Numbered from the stretch's first letter, positions 52,301 through 64,000 are shown. The stretch: 64,000 nucleotides of DNA from Melanocharis versteri (GCA_013397845.1 VZTG01010608.1:496001-560000); one strand, 5' to 3'. Made by a program: numbers and translations. Notes: generated by a model from the letters alone, not told the origin.

Positions 52301-55300
52301 ATTGGAGAAACAAGATTCACAGTTATATTGGGACGGCTATCTATATTTTGAGTTTTCCTCCATTGTGGCAGAGCTATGTTTCTAAGTGAAATTTCACCTG
52401 CAATACTTCCTGAAGCTCCCAAAAATATTCTGTCTTCCTCTTTCTACGCTGTTATTTTTCCTCATGCCAATAATGAGTTCATTTATTCAAAAATAAAACC
52501 AATCAAATAATTTCTTTTGAGGCCTTTCTGTAATTTTGTTGGTATTCTTGTGTTTTCAAAAGAGGTAAAATTACAGCTGTTCTTTCAGTTTGAAAAAATT
52601 CTTTGCTTCTTTGCTGAGATGTAAGAAAAATGTGCCTTTCTGTAAAGCTGTGAAGGCAGAAAACTAGGGAAAGAAGACAACTCGCTGACCCTGACCTATG
52701 GACAGCCAGGAATTCCTGCCCAATTTCCACCTCTAGTGCACTGCCATGCTGCTACATACCAAGCAGTTGCCAGGTGGAAAGATTAGCACAGGTCAATGGA
52801 TCCCTGTAAGCAAGTGAGACCCAGAAAAAGCTGCCCCCATCATGCACTAGTGCAAGTGAAAAAAGACACGTGCAAAATCCAGCAGTACTACTCTCCACAA
52901 ATAAAACTTGTTATACAAAATGTTTAATTTGGCTGAGTGTATCTTAATCCATTTCTAATACCACAAATAACATTCTCATAGTCGATTATGGGGACAAACA
53001 GTTCTTTAATCAATTTAATAAACATAATCTTATTAAAGCAACTCTTGAGTCAACTGTAGACCATGTCCTCAATTAACCCGAGTTCTGAAATAACCAGCTA
53101 AATGATCAGACATCAAAGAGGCTGCTGAATTCAAACATAACCCTCAGTGTTTGGATGGTGAGAGAAAGGAGAGAAAAAGGATTTTCTGGCAGATGCAGTT
53201 TAGCTGGTTTAAGTTGGTTTTGAATACAAATAAGAAACAATAATAGCCACAGCTACCTGCAGGAATAAAATGTATCCTTAGAAAGAAAACAACCACCAAC
53301 ACCAGAACACATGGATTTGGATTACTACAGAGCCACCCATGTCTCTATATCTTCTCCCCTCTATCTCTAAAGCAAGTTGTTTAGTTAGTTTACCCGCAGA
53401 TTTCTCAAGACAGATTTTCTCTCAGTGATCCTGTTGCAAAGGGCTTTATCTCTTTGAAGAACAGAGCTACTGGTCCTGTTTATTCTCCATTAAAGCCCTG
53501 CCCAAGGGGACAGGTTTACAGACAGGATAACATAGGACAGAAAATAATGTCTTATTATGTTAAATAATTACTCAATCCACAGTGACTTCTTTTGAAGCCT
53601 TCCAAAGAACTTTCATTTTATTTTGGTTTCGTTGCAACATCAGAGGCTTCCTCTGGGCTTTAGAGAGGGGACAGTGCAAAACTCGTGAATGTGTACTCAT
53701 CTCCTCCCTGCTGCCCACCTGGCTAATGGCAGAGGAAATTGCATTCAGTAGGATTCATGTGGAGTCTTCCACAGCATTGCAATACCCTTTTTTCTTCTTA
53801 AAATTGCTTAAAATGAAAGGGATAAGAACTACAGCAGAGAAAAAGAATGTGGATTGCAATAGTGATTCTAACTGTCCCACAGTACCTGCACTGAGAGCAG
53901 CTCCATAAGGAAAGCAGAGATGACCCAAGTCATCTATGTTCAAGAGCTTTTAGACATTATATCAACAAAATCAATTAAAAACTTCTTAATAAACTATTTC
54001 TACACTTTTCCCTCTTCTTCCAAATCCTAATCTGAACCACAAATTCATGTATTTTTTTAAAATGTTGTGATTAGTTTTTATCAACTGAATTTCCTTATGT
54101 ATTATAAATGTCTTTAGTTGTAAAAAAACCTAATGTTCAGTCTGTAGTCACAAAAAAACTAGCTAAAAGATCTGCTCATACACATTTTTGCGGCTGGTTG
54201 CAAAAGGAGTCAGGGTGTGCACTGCTAAAGGGGAACATATGCAGGCAGTTGCAGCTTCCTGGTCAACCCATGCTTTATTAGACCCTTATATATGCATAAG
54301 GATTTCACTCTTATTAGATCTACAGAGAGGGAGACAGAAAATCAAACATAAGCTTAATATTTCTTTATTTCTGCAAGCTATTTTTACGTTTTGTTTTTTT
54401 TTTTTTTTAAAGAAGACAATTACAATTATGATATCATGAAAGGAAACAATAAACACTTTAAGCTATGAAGGCATTATCATTACCAAGGTTTAAAGAGGAG
54501 ATCAGGGTCTAAGTCAGGCATTTTTAACAAGAACATCAACAAGGTTCATTAACTACCCTTACAGCTTTCTGAATATGGTAATTCACATAAAAATGGATTT
54601 AGTGACACGAATTGCTCATTACTGTCGGTTTGTGTTTAGGTCCATAAAATATCATTGTAAATAAACACACTATCAATAAATTTTCAAAGTAATATTCTAC
54701 TGGGTAAGATGGATGAAGATTCACACTGTTAAGTATTATGCATTTATATCTATGCATAGACGCTGCTAAAACAATGCCCCAAGACAGGTGTTCTGTATTC
54801 ATTAATCTTCATGTGGGCTGTGCTCTCTCTTAGATCACCTCATCCTATTTTGTGCCTGAAATTCTAGCCTCTGTTATTCTTTCCTGCACAGCTATTACAT
54901 TTTTTTACTTACCTTTTGTTTATTACCTCTTTCTAGGAATTGCTACACTCTACAGAGCGTATGGTTTAACAATATTTTAACCCACTTTAGCATTTTATCT
55001 TAATAACATTTTAACTAAATAACATTAGTATAATTTTAAGCCAATGTCAAGTAGACCATGAAATCTATGTAGGGATTCTAATTCAACTTTTGAAGCAGGT
55101 ATAGGCCAGTTGAATTTAAGCACATTCAGACTGTTTCCACAAGTCACTAACAAAAAGGTACAAGTGTTCCCAAAACAAACTGCTGTAGATTAGCAAAGCA
55201 AGTGTCTTGGCCTGCTTCACTTCTTCAGGAGAAGAAATTTATCAAAACGAACCAACAGAGCTCTTGTGCTTCTGATCCCAAGCTGGATTCAGGCCAAATA

Positions 55301-57515
55301 TTTAGCAGCAAAATAATGCTTTAATAAATTAACTGATGAGGCAGAGGAAAGGTTTTTGGACAAACAAAGTCCTTAGATCTGAAAGGAAGTCAGTCTATTC
55401 TTCAGTGTAGTAAAAGACTGGAAACAGTTATTAATATTACTAATTTAAATCCAGAAAAATTAGTATGTTTGGAAGAGCTAGCTATGGGAAGGTTATTAGT
55501 CCCCTTGGGACTACGAAAGACATATTTTGTCATTGCCTCTAGAAAGATGAAAAGTTAAATTCAAGTTATTATATGGCAAACTAATGTACAATCAAATATT
55601 CTAACTGTTGCTATCAGTAATATCTTTAAAATAGATTTTAGATATGCAATTAGCAATTTTATTAGCTATTTTAAAAGTCTTCTTTGCAGGATTGGTGTAA
55701 ATGAAACCAAAGACAGGAGTATTTTCTATAGAAAATATACTCTCTTTGCCAGAAGAAAATGTAACCTCTTTCAGGTTTTGGCGTTTGTTTCCTCCAGTGT
55801 GCAATACCTATCTGGTTTCACACATATACTTCCTACAAGTATATTTTATTTTGCTGAATAAAGCACCAGTACAGTCTTGACATGCATATAGGAGCTATGT
55901 TTTTGGGTTTGGTTTTTTTTTTCTGGTTCTTCCACGTTATATAAATATTTTTGTTTGACTCTGCATTTTTTGTTTTGGCTTTGTAATATTGCCATACCCA
56001 CAATGAACAACTCATTAACAGAAAATATGTTTCTACATGAACTAACTTCTCTTGCTCATTTCTCCCTCTCAAGAGAAAACTTTTAAGCATCTCACTCCAT
56101 CTTCTCATTCCCTCTGCTACTTTCTCTCTTGCTGTCTTCTGTATGATATGTTCTTTCTTGAATTGCCATCTTTTTCTCTATTCCCTCGTTGAAGGAATTC
56201 TACCATTCTTTCTACCATCCTCTATTCAAATACTTTCAGGTGTCAGTTTCTGACTCAGATACTATTCTGTTTTGTCCTTTAACTTTGGTCTTAATTGAGT
56301 TCTGTAAATAATAATGCCAACACTGGTTTCACTACAAATAATTAAAACATCTAGACAAGCCAGAGAGAGCCATGTGTCCTGATCGTTAGATAAGGCTTGT
56401 GTCCCCACAGCCACAAAGATCAAGATGAAACCTAGTTAGGTAGAAGTAATTTTCAAAACGGCAATACCTAGCTCTCACAAATCTGTGTAGCTGGAGTAAT
56501 ATGGGTTATGCCAGACATGAATCACTAAAGGGGATTAAGTTAGACACCTCCCAGAAGCACTCAAGAACAAAACATTTCCAGAGGAAGACATCTCTCTTCT
56601 TCCTATGTTTGAAATATTTAATCAGAAGAATCACTTCTTATTTCTTCCATAGCCATCACGTGAATTCATGATCTACAAGTGGTTAGTGAAAGGAAAAGCT
56701 TTAAGAAAAACCAAGGTAATAATTTTGTCATTTATACAAAAGCTGATCAGTTTTAATCATAGATAGAGTTGCCACAGGGCTGAAATTATGCCCTTTTTAA
56801 AAAAAAATCTACCTTATTAGCAACATAATACCATATGACACAGAAAAATTATAATCTCTTAATGCCTGAAAAAGTCCTAGAAAAAGTAAAAGTTGAATTA
56901 AATTTAAAATGTTATGTATACTATTTAAAGATTTGCCAGCTTGCACAATCTATTTCAACTATACAAGGTTGAAAGTAACATTTATTACAATATAGTTTCA
57001 TGTAGGCATTTTCAGTGACAACCAGTTGGGCTAGTGATGTGCAAACAAACGAAAAGACTATTCTCACTTCAAAGAGCTGATGTTTAACCTTGTTTAAACA
57101 GAGGTATGTTGCTGTAAAAAGTAAAAATACTGCACCATTTGATCCTGCAAACATAAAGCAAGAATGTAAACCAAGTAACAGTCATTAGAGACAGATGTCA
57201 TTGTAAAACGAAAAGCTTTTCTTCCCCACTGAGTTCCAGCAATTCAACTGTTATGGCTAAAAACAAACACCAAAACAATTACCAACCTCAAAATCAGAGA
57301 AAACCTTCAAGGCCCTATACCAAATGAGATACTTAAAACACACTTCCATGCTAATGATTCTAGTACACGTACTTAGAGGAGAAGGTGAGAAAGACTTTTC
57401 AAACATGGGCATGTTAGGTGAAAATCTGAGTACTGTGTGAGTTAAAGACAGGGAGACAGATAGCACTTTATGGCATCTTTGTCTATTTCCAAAAATACAC
57501 TGTAGAAAAAGTTCT
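46393..57515. other. Long non-genic stretch, AT-rich
   Basis: More than 11 kb in which I could find no gene and no clear interspersed repeat. Small items are an (ACA)n tract at about 46687-46708, a poly-T of about 16 near 54392-54408, and a poly-A near 47335-47344. Frames of 108 (53582-53908) and 110 codons (47130-47462) show no domain. The 54590-54830 part is repeat-free and evenly composed but has no defining motif. Confidence 0.5.
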
Positions 57516-58472
57516 GTCATAGACAAAGGGATCAAGTGCACCCTCAGCAAATTTGCAGATGACACCAAGCTGAGTGGTGCTGTTGACACTCCTGAGTGAT
57601 GGGCTGCCATCCAGAGGGATCTGGACAAGCTTGAGTAGTGGGCCCATAGGAATCTCATGCAGTTTAACAAGGCCAAGTGCAAGATGCTGCACCTGGGTTG
57701 GGACAACCTCCGGTTACCAACCCAAGCTGAGAGATGAAGGAATTGAGAGCAGCCCTGCCAAGAAGCAATGAAAAGAAGCCCTGCTCACCCACCCTTGGGG
57801 GTGCTGGTGGGTGAGAGGCGGGACATGACCCAGCAACATGCACTCGGCCCAGAAAGCCAAACGTGTCCTGGGCTGCATCCAAAGCAGCGTGGGCAGCAGG
57901 GGAGGGAGGGGATTCTGCCCCTCTGCTCTGCTCTGCTCTGGTGAGACCCCACTGCAGTGTCCAGCTCTGGGGTCCCAGCACAGGAAGGACATGGACCTGG
58001 TGGAGCTAGACCAGAAAAGGACCAACAACATGATTAGAGGGTTGGAGCACCTCTCCCCTGAGAAAAGCCTGAGAGAATTAGTTTTGTTCAGCTTGGAGCA
58101 GAGAAGGCTTCAGGGTGACCTAATTGTGGCCTTTCAATAGCTGAAGGGAAGTACAGAAATGTTGTGGAAGAGTATTTGCAAGAGTACGTAATAAAAGGAT
58201 AAGGGAGAATGAGTTCAAATTGAAAGAGAGTAGTTTTAGATTAGATATTAGGAAAAACTTCTTTACGGTGAAAGTGGCGAGGCATTGGCACAGGTTGCCC
58301 AGAGAAGTTGTGGGTGCCCCTCCCTGGATGTGTTCAAGGACAGGCAGGATGGGGTTCTGAGCAACCTGGTCTAGTGGGAATTGTCCATGCCCATGGCAGA
58401 GGGGTGGGAACAAGATGATCTTCAAGGTCCCCTTTGAAAGCAAACCATTCTATGGTTCTATGACTCTATGAT
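57516..58472 (+). mobile_element. CR1 LINE, 5'-truncated, complete 3' end
   Basis: A plus-strand CR1 begins inside the RT domain. 57535-57620 encodes CTLSKFADDTKLSGAVDT (FADD at 57552-57563) before a stop. Then come QKAKRVLGCIQSSV, RKDMDLVELDQKR, MIRGLEHLSPEKSLRELVLF and SLEQRRLQGDLIVAFQ in the frame 57838-58140. The 3' UTR follows and ends in the characteristic short repeats ttctatggttctatgactct near 58449-58472. Stops and frameshifts between the blocks show it is dead. A run of (CTCTG)4 at 57921-57940 interrupts the RT-coding part. The insertion is followed, after 9 bp, by fifteen A, which is unusual beside CR1 elements because they end in short repeats rather than poly-A. Confidence 0.93.
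57921..57940. repeat. (CTCTG)4 pentanucleotide inside CR1
   Basis: Four perfect CTCTG units lie in the CR1 RT-coding region, where relatives have a similar ctctgctctg word with fewer units. It is probably a slippage expansion after insertion. Confidence 0.85.
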
Positions 58473-58481
58473 AATACTGTT

Positions 58482-58496
58482 AAAAAAAAAAAAAAA
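58482..58496. repeat. Poly-A run (15)
   Basis: Fifteen consecutive A lie 9 bp beyond the CR1 3' end. Most likely a pre-existing or slipped homopolymer and not a retrotransposon tail. Confidence 0.9.
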
Positions 58497-60139
58497 GGAA
58501 GAAGAAAATTACACATGCCATTTTGCAATCAGAACACAAATAACTGCATTTTTTCCCCATTCCACATGGTTAGGCAGTACTAGTAAAAGCATTTCATTTG
58601 CAAATATTACTGTAAACACACATGGTCAATTTCATATTCCTTCCAAACTGTATACTTAAAATATGTTAATAGCTGTGCAACACAAATCCTTTAGTAGATG
58701 CTTTATGGTTAAATAATGAAACAGTATTTATTACATTGTTTGTTTATGAAAGCATTGCATATTTTCCTTCCAAAGCTCCCACAATCAATTTGGACCAGCT
58801 AAATATTCCCTATTTCTGAAAAGCAGTTCACCACCTAGGGTCCCAATAAAAGGTAGTCTAAACTGACATTAAATTCAGAATAAATTTCCACTGTACCCAG
58901 CATGCCAATACCTATTTCTTTTTGCTACATTTTTCAAAAAGGTGCTAATCTATTTTTGGCCATTTGTGTTGAGAATAGAGCATTTATGAAAGTTTTCAAT
59001 TCTGTTTGGATTTAAGCTACTGGTCTCAGCTTACATCATCCAGTGAAACCTTTGTACATCAAAAATCCTTTGTAGATCAAAACCTGAATTTACCATAAGG
59101 CCTCTCTTAACAAGAAATCGTTTGACTATATGCCTACAATAGTGTGCCAAAAATGGACTACTACTTTACAAATTCTTTTTTGCTCTCAAGACAACTGGAA
59201 TACAGTCATTGACTTCACCAGATCAAACACAGATGCCCTGACATAAAAGTCACTCAGTCATGTGATGTTCTGCCTTTCAAATAAGACATAAATGAAAGTA
59301 CGAGTTAAACAAGTTAGGTCATGCATGAATTAAGTGGGAAAATTCACTGTGAAAAATGGGTCCCCAGATTAGAGCTCTTAACATCTAATCTCTTAGAGAT
59401 GAATTCTGGATAAGATTCATAATTTAGCCACATAGACAAGAAGGTACCAGTAAGTCTTTATAACGACAGACTTGTTTGTTATTTAGTATTTTTGGTGGTG
59501 TATTTGAAGTTTTGTCAAAAAAAAAATTTAGATAATTTAGATTTTCTCTCTGCCTACACAAGAAAGGAAATTGTTTGATATATTTTAGTGCTATAAAATT
59601 TCAAAATCTCTCTCAAGATGCTTTTCTTTCCAGTCTTGTATTTTGCAGAATGACTGAACATGGTCATTTTTGATAAGCATGGATATTAGAGTACTACTGT
59701 TCCCCTGATAAGACTTACATTAAGAAACATGTTGAGGGAAAGGATATGACTCCACCCACTGCACGGAACAACTCTGGAGGAGAGGCAAAAGCCATCCCTT
59801 GCATCAATTCTACACGCTGGCATGGGACTTCAGCACTTTCGTAGCAGATATCAAACTCTTTCCTTCAAACAATCATCCAGATAGGGCAAGTTTTGAGAGC
59901 TAGAAGCTGAACTTTAGATGTTCAGCTAATTTAAGGGTGACAAATTTTTACTTCACTTGAAATTACACCAAGAAACAGTGTTGTTGCAAGTGACAGAAAG
60001 CAGCTAAACTTAAGAGCAAACCCTATGTCTCACAGCTCTGTCCAGCTTCCACTTATCAGCTTAATCATATTTCCTTTGTGCAAGCTCACTGGCACGGAAA
60101 TAGCAGCACACCTGCACTGCAGATTAACAACACAGAGAT
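58497..60139. other. Non-genic stretch
   Basis: AT-rich DNA with no gene and no recognisable repeat. Confidence 0.5.
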
Positions 60140-60250
60140 CACCTTCAATGGTGGCTGCAGCTAAAGAGTTAATTGTGTGTGGATGTCAATCATCATCAGT
60201 CAGTCAATCATGCAGCTAATTCCTTCAGGGGTCACAGTTGCAACAAGGAC
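60140..60250. promoter_or_regulatory. Candidate enhancer with two PBX-like motifs
   Basis: GTCAATCA (the reverse complement of the PBX-type core TGATTGAC) occurs at 60185-60192 and again at 60203-60210, 18 bp apart, with AGTTAATTGTG upstream and AGCTAATTCC downstream. Clustering of TALE-homeodomain and TAAT cores within about 70 bp is typical of developmental enhancers. Binding and conservation are not shown. Confidence 0.3.
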
Positions 60251-61182
60251 AGCAGTTGACAGGAGAGCTGACAGACTGAGAATCCTACCACCTAGGTAAC
60301 AGTTTATGCATACCAAGTCACTCATTACACAAACAGATGGCATAGTCCATTCAGCACAGGGTAAGCCCTTGGGCATTTTTGACATTTTAACCGAAACAAT
60401 CCTTTGAAGAACAGGGTGAAAAAAAGTCTCCATTTTTGTACTGCCATTGCATTCCATCTACCACAGCAAACTGCTTTTGTCTTCCTACCTCTCTTCCCTT
60501 CCTTCACCACAAGTGTCTTTTGCCAGCAAGAAATGAGAATAAAATGAACACAATTGAGATTGTTTTAAAAGTTATTTATTTAATAGACATACAAATTTAT
60601 ACAAGGATACATACAAATGGCCCGCATTCTGTCACTTCTTTAGAAGAGATAAATATCTTTGCATAGCTATAACATATTTGTTAATGCTTTGAAGACAGTT
60701 CCTAAATAGACAGACTACCACCTGCTTTCATAAGAATGATAATTTTTGCTTAAGACTATGTCCTATTATAAAATGAGCCTAAAATTCATAGCAGAACCAG
60801 ATAGCTCCAAATATTTTTGTTTACTTCCCAAGAGAAAAAAGAAAACCTATGTGAGAAATCATTGGAAAGGGGTATTAACAAGAGAAACATCGAAAACTAA
60901 GCAGCAACAAACCTTTTGAAGACCCTAGTGCAAAAGCAAGAGGATGGTGAGAAATAAATGTCCTTGTGTATATTTAGGAAGTCATTGGCAGGAGGCGGGT
61001 AGCCATAACCTGGATCACTGAATTAAATTCTTTCCTACCCTGCTAACTCAAAGCCACCAGTATACAAGCTAGGGGAAATAAACATTTAGTGTACAAAACC
61101 ACAAGACAATTTCCAGCAGCACAGTAATTCTCCATAGGAACTGGTGATGCCTTAGGATTTTAGCTTTTTTTTTTCATACATT
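60251..61182. other. Non-genic stretch
   Basis: No gene seen. An 85-codon minus frame (60200-60457) and a 76-codon plus frame (60436-60666) are unrecognised. Confidence 0.5.
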
Positions 61183-61604
61183 TGTAATCCTGCAATTCTT
61201 TAGGGTATAACTCTAGTGGATAACTCTAAGCTCCATATACAGTGCTAGCTACTGTCTTTGCATTTTGGTCAGACAAAACAATTCCTCTCCGGGCCTGGGA
61301 ATCAAGGACACCTTACTGTCTCAGACCCTGAGGAGCATAAACAAAAGTGAGTTGGGGAGGGCAAAACTGGCAGCAAATTACTTCATTACCTAAAGCTGTA
61401 ATTGGAAGATTAAGCCCCAATACACAAATGGACCAAACTTATAAAAGTGTGAAAACTTATGACCCGTAATCCATTTTGGGTGTAGCCCCTGGAGGGGGCC
61501 TTGTCTGCCCGAAAGGCACCTGAAGGCCCTTCAATAAATACAACCACTTTCTATTCTCTTAATTTTGTCTTTCCTCCGTTTTTAGGTAGCCCAAAAAGGC
61601 ATCA
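61183..61604 (+). mobile_element. ERVL-like LTR (solo or partial provirus)
   Basis: About 420 bp running from a TG-start (tgtaatcctgc) to a CA-end (aaaaaggcatca). It has the internal order of a retroviral LTR: a TATA box (TATAAAA at 61440-61446) and a poly(A) signal AATAAA at 61533-61538 about 90 bp further on. Several segments (ctctccgggcctgggaatca, ttcattacctaaagctgtaa, tggaccaaacttataaaag, cccctggagggggccttgtc, cctccgtttttaggtagccc) are ones I associate with an ERVL-type LTR family in birds. The 5' boundary is uncertain by tens of bases and no target-site duplication is visible. No gag, pol or env remnant is visible downstream, so it is a solo LTR or a short provirus remnant without coding capacity. 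Confidence 0.75.
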
Positions 61605-61822
61605 CTGGCATAATACCCAAACCAGCAAACTAAAGCAGTACGAGAAAGGGGAAGGACACTGCTGTCCTAAGCCTTGCAGCACCTAGGCTGTTCTGCTAGG
61701 AAGGGGAGCACATGACTCACGAACCAGCCAGAGGTAATTCACGGATATCCAGTGGTCCCTAGAGATTTCAGGCTGCTTTGAATCTATCCATTTTTCTAAA
61801 TCTGAGTATACAAGGAAGACAG
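61605..61822. other. Sequence downstream of the LTR, possible internal leader
   Basis: Immediately after the LTR end the sequence reads ctggcataatacccaaacca. A TGG start directly after the terminal CA is where a retroviral primer binding site would be, so a few tens of bases of decayed leader may remain. No ORF belongs to it. The remainder is unique DNA. Confidence 0.25.
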
Positions 61823-61934
61823 ATTGGTTGGTTGGTTGGTTGGTTGGTTGGTTGATTGGTTGGTTGGCTGACTGGTTGGTTGGTTGGTTGGTTGGTTGGT
61901 TGGTTGGTTGGTTGGTTGGTTGGTTGGTTGGTTT
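61823..61934. repeat. (GGTT)n microsatellite
   Basis: About 112 bp of GGTT units with a few interruptions (a GATT unit near 61853 and GGCTGACT near 61866-61873). Because the repeat contains no stop codon in some frames, it opens a Gly-Trp-Leu-Val frame on the plus strand and an Asn-Gln-Pro-Thr frame on the minus strand; neither is a gene. Confidence 0.95.
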
Positions 61935-62159
61935 TGGGCTTTTTTCTGTTAAGTGGAAGCTGCTGCCCAATGAAAATTTTGTCCTATCTCAGATACTTCA
62001 GGGAAAAGTGTAAACATCTGCAGGAGTCAATACATATCTTTAGAGAAAGAGAAGTTCTACGCTGCTTCTGTAGTTGACCTTAGAAGCTCCAAACCAAGAA
62101 AATAGCATAAAGATTGTGCCAAAAATGTAACCAAAAAGAATAGATTAAGTTCCCTTTTT
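61935..62159. other. Short unannotated spacer
   Basis: Unique AT-rich sequence with no gene seen. Confidence 0.5.
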
Positions 62160-62560
62160 TTCTTGTTTTCACCATTAGCTTGATATCAGGATTATTTCAA
62201 AGCTCTTTTGCTGGCTGCAGAGACGGTGATTTCAGAAATAGCTCAAATCATTCATTAGCTTCATATTGTGCCACTACTGAAGAAAAATACTTCAAATTGA
62301 CTTGGATTGCTCCTCGTAGTTTCATCACATCCATCAGATTAATTATAGCTATGTTTTGGGGGGTTTTTTATGTTCCTTTTTCCTGCTGTACCAGCTAGAG
62401 ATAAAAGGCCATATTGCATCCATGGACTTTCTGGCTTCAGAGAGCTATATATAAATACCAGCTCCAGCCAACAGGGCTGCAGTGTAATGTGAGCTAAAGA
62501 CAGTTGCATGATTCAGTTATTTGCTTAGTTCTCCAACATTATAATCCTGTCACCTTAAAA
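62160..62560. promoter_or_regulatory. Candidate regulatory stretch with MEF2-like site
   Basis: A repeat-free block containing CTATATATAA (62445-62454), which fits the MEF2 consensus YTAWWWWTAR. A GATA word (AGATAA near 62398-62403) and a CArG-like CCATATTGC near 62409-62417 lie upstream. Several TAAT cores also occur (cagattaattatagc). The word combination is reminiscent of muscle-type enhancers; this is inference from motifs alone. Confidence 0.25.
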
Positions 62561-64000
62561 TGAGGCTTTTCTAGCAGTCTGCAAGCCAAGGACTGACCTT
62601 CAGATTGTTACAATTTCTATAAAGGTTATATATATGATTCAGATAAAGAGTTAATAAATGTCTGATCAACTTATATAAGCAGGTGGCAGATATATCTGAA
62701 ACAAGCATAATGTCCAGTTAAAAGTTGGTTAATAGCATGATATAAGCAGTGATTCATACCTGGAATAGTGATATCAAAGGTTTATGCTCAGAAAGATTTA
62801 AAGTCTTTACTTCCAATTGTTTGAACTTAAATGTTCCAAAGAGTGAAAATAAACTCTAAAGAAAGCAGACAAAAAAAACATACTAAAATTCCAAAATGAA
62901 ATTATATATCCCAGATTAAATGTTAATTATGGGCCAGAGTTGCTACCAAAAGTGAAAAAGACAACACATTGAACCATGATATCAGTTTTCATCAGCCAGC
63001 TTTTATATGCACTAAATAATATGCAAAGTATGAGAATTTTCTTCTGGAAATTCAGCCAAGACAACCCCCTACAGAAAGAATATTTTTGATTGTTAGGAAT
63101 AACTTTTTTCCCCTTGTGTAGCTTTGGTTTGATTTGGATACAAACCAGATATTTAAAAAAAGTAAAAATCTGGTAAACCAGAAACTCTCAGAACTCTTCA
63201 GCTGTAAAGTCAAATTGATGATCCCATCAGATCCCCTCTTGTACCCACAAAAAATTGGATAAAAGTTTGAATTTACAGGTCATCTGCTGAAGGTTCCCAT
63301 GGATGGTTTTATCAGCAGACCGCCTCAGACAAGGAACAAAATATTTCTCAGTTTTTTTGTCACAGGGTGGACTCTCCAGGTGATTCCTCCAGAGCCAGTG
63401 ATATGGCAACTAACACATAAATGAACAGCTGCACTCCTTCAGATACTCAAAACAACAACAACTACAGTCTTCCAAGATTTCAGCACTCAAAGTAGACAAA
63501 AAAAATTGAGAAAAGTGTTATCTACTTCAAGAGAAAGATCAAATCTCCAAATAAAGATGCTCTTCATTAATTTCAATCCTGCCTGCTTGAAGCATAATTG
63601 CCCAATCTCATCTCCAAAATAGCACAAAGAGCTCCTGATAGATCTATATGCAATACTCTTCCACATTTCCAAAAATATTTCAAAGAGAACTCCCTCTCTA
63701 AAGAAATGTTCTGAGAAATTCTTTAAGCATGTCCCTAATTTATGACATCTCCTTACTGATTTTTCCAAGTATAATTTTTACCTGCATTGGTGTTGCATCC
63801 ACATTTAAAAAGAAGAAAAAGTCTTTTTTTGTTGATATACAATACCTTAAATAAATTATAAAAAACATGAGTTTTTTCCTATCCAGACTTCCACATTTAT
63901 TTTTGAATCCCTTTCTATCAGCTTTCCCCTTATTCACTTCTAATGCTGCTTTTTCCTGCTGGGGTACCCAGGGTGCAGCCTCATGTAGGGAGGCAGAAGG
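62561..64000. other. Non-genic stretch to window end
   Basis: AT-rich DNA without a recognisable gene or repeat. The frames near 63227-63937 (60-93 codons, minus) are unrecognised. Confidence 0.5.

Noticed and set aside
1..64000. CRISPR arrays, bacterial operons, rRNA genes, or recognisable non-retroviral viral genes
   Set aside because: No spaced direct-repeat array, ribosome-binding-site gene chain, rRNA signature or viral protein domain was seen. The window is vertebrate nuclear DNA in character.

Overview
The window looks like a stretch of bird nuclear genome, most likely a songbird (passerine), taken from a gene-poor AT-rich region. The evidence is the repeats. There are at least six fragments of CR1, the dominant LINE of birds. 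One SINE has a tRNA-Ile-like head and a CR1 tail, the architecture of the songbird TguSINE1 type. Two LTR remnants match, as far as I can recall them, LTR families common in bird genomes. The background is AT-rich, CpG-poor and full of short homopolymer runs. I found no protein-coding gene, rRNA, functional tRNA, CRISPR array or bacterial feature. The open frames present are short, often open on both strands at once, and have no recognisable domains unless they lie in CR1 reverse-transcriptase remnants. All family assignments come from recognition by eye, not from a search.

Layout. 1-6.5 kb is unannotated AT-rich DNA. A plus-strand CR1 remnant lies at 6.5-7.4 kb. 7.4-13.4 kb is mostly featureless, with a 58-bp CR1 stub at 11.27 kb. 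The terminal part of an LTR (minus strand) sits at 13.4-13.6 kb beside a (GTTT)n tract. 13.6-33.4 kb is non-repetitive with a few candidate regulatory stretches and one splice-flanked 49-bp segment at 28.2 kb. 33.4-36.1 kb is the most distinctive non-repeat region: two short CpG-rich islets (33.53-33.78 and 35.12-35.43 kb) embedded in AT-rich sequence with many homeodomain-like TAAT cores. An eroded CR1-like remnant split by a polypurine microsatellite is at 38.6-39.2 kb, followed by a GC-rich block at 39.55-39.99 kb.

The main repeat cluster is at 41.8-46.4 kb. It holds an AT-rich decamer repeat, the tRNA-Ile/CR1 SINE, a 1.06-kb CR1 and a 0.4-kb CR1, the last three all on the minus strand. 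46.4-57.5 kb is largely featureless. A plus-strand CR1 with a complete 3' end lies at 57.5-58.5 kb. A stretch with repeated PBX-like motifs is at 60.2 kb, an ERVL-like LTR on the plus strand at 61.2-61.6 kb, a (GGTT)n microsatellite at 61.8 kb, and a candidate muscle-type regulatory stretch at 62.2-62.5 kb.

How the parts relate. The SINE is non-autonomous and would have depended on a CR1 for reverse transcription; its CR1-type tail resembles the tail of the CR1 2 kb away. All mobile elements here are 5'-truncated or broken by stops and frameshifts, so none looks able to move. Any present function is more likely regulatory (the CpG islets and candidate conserved stretches). That cannot be settled from one sequence without cross-species alignment.
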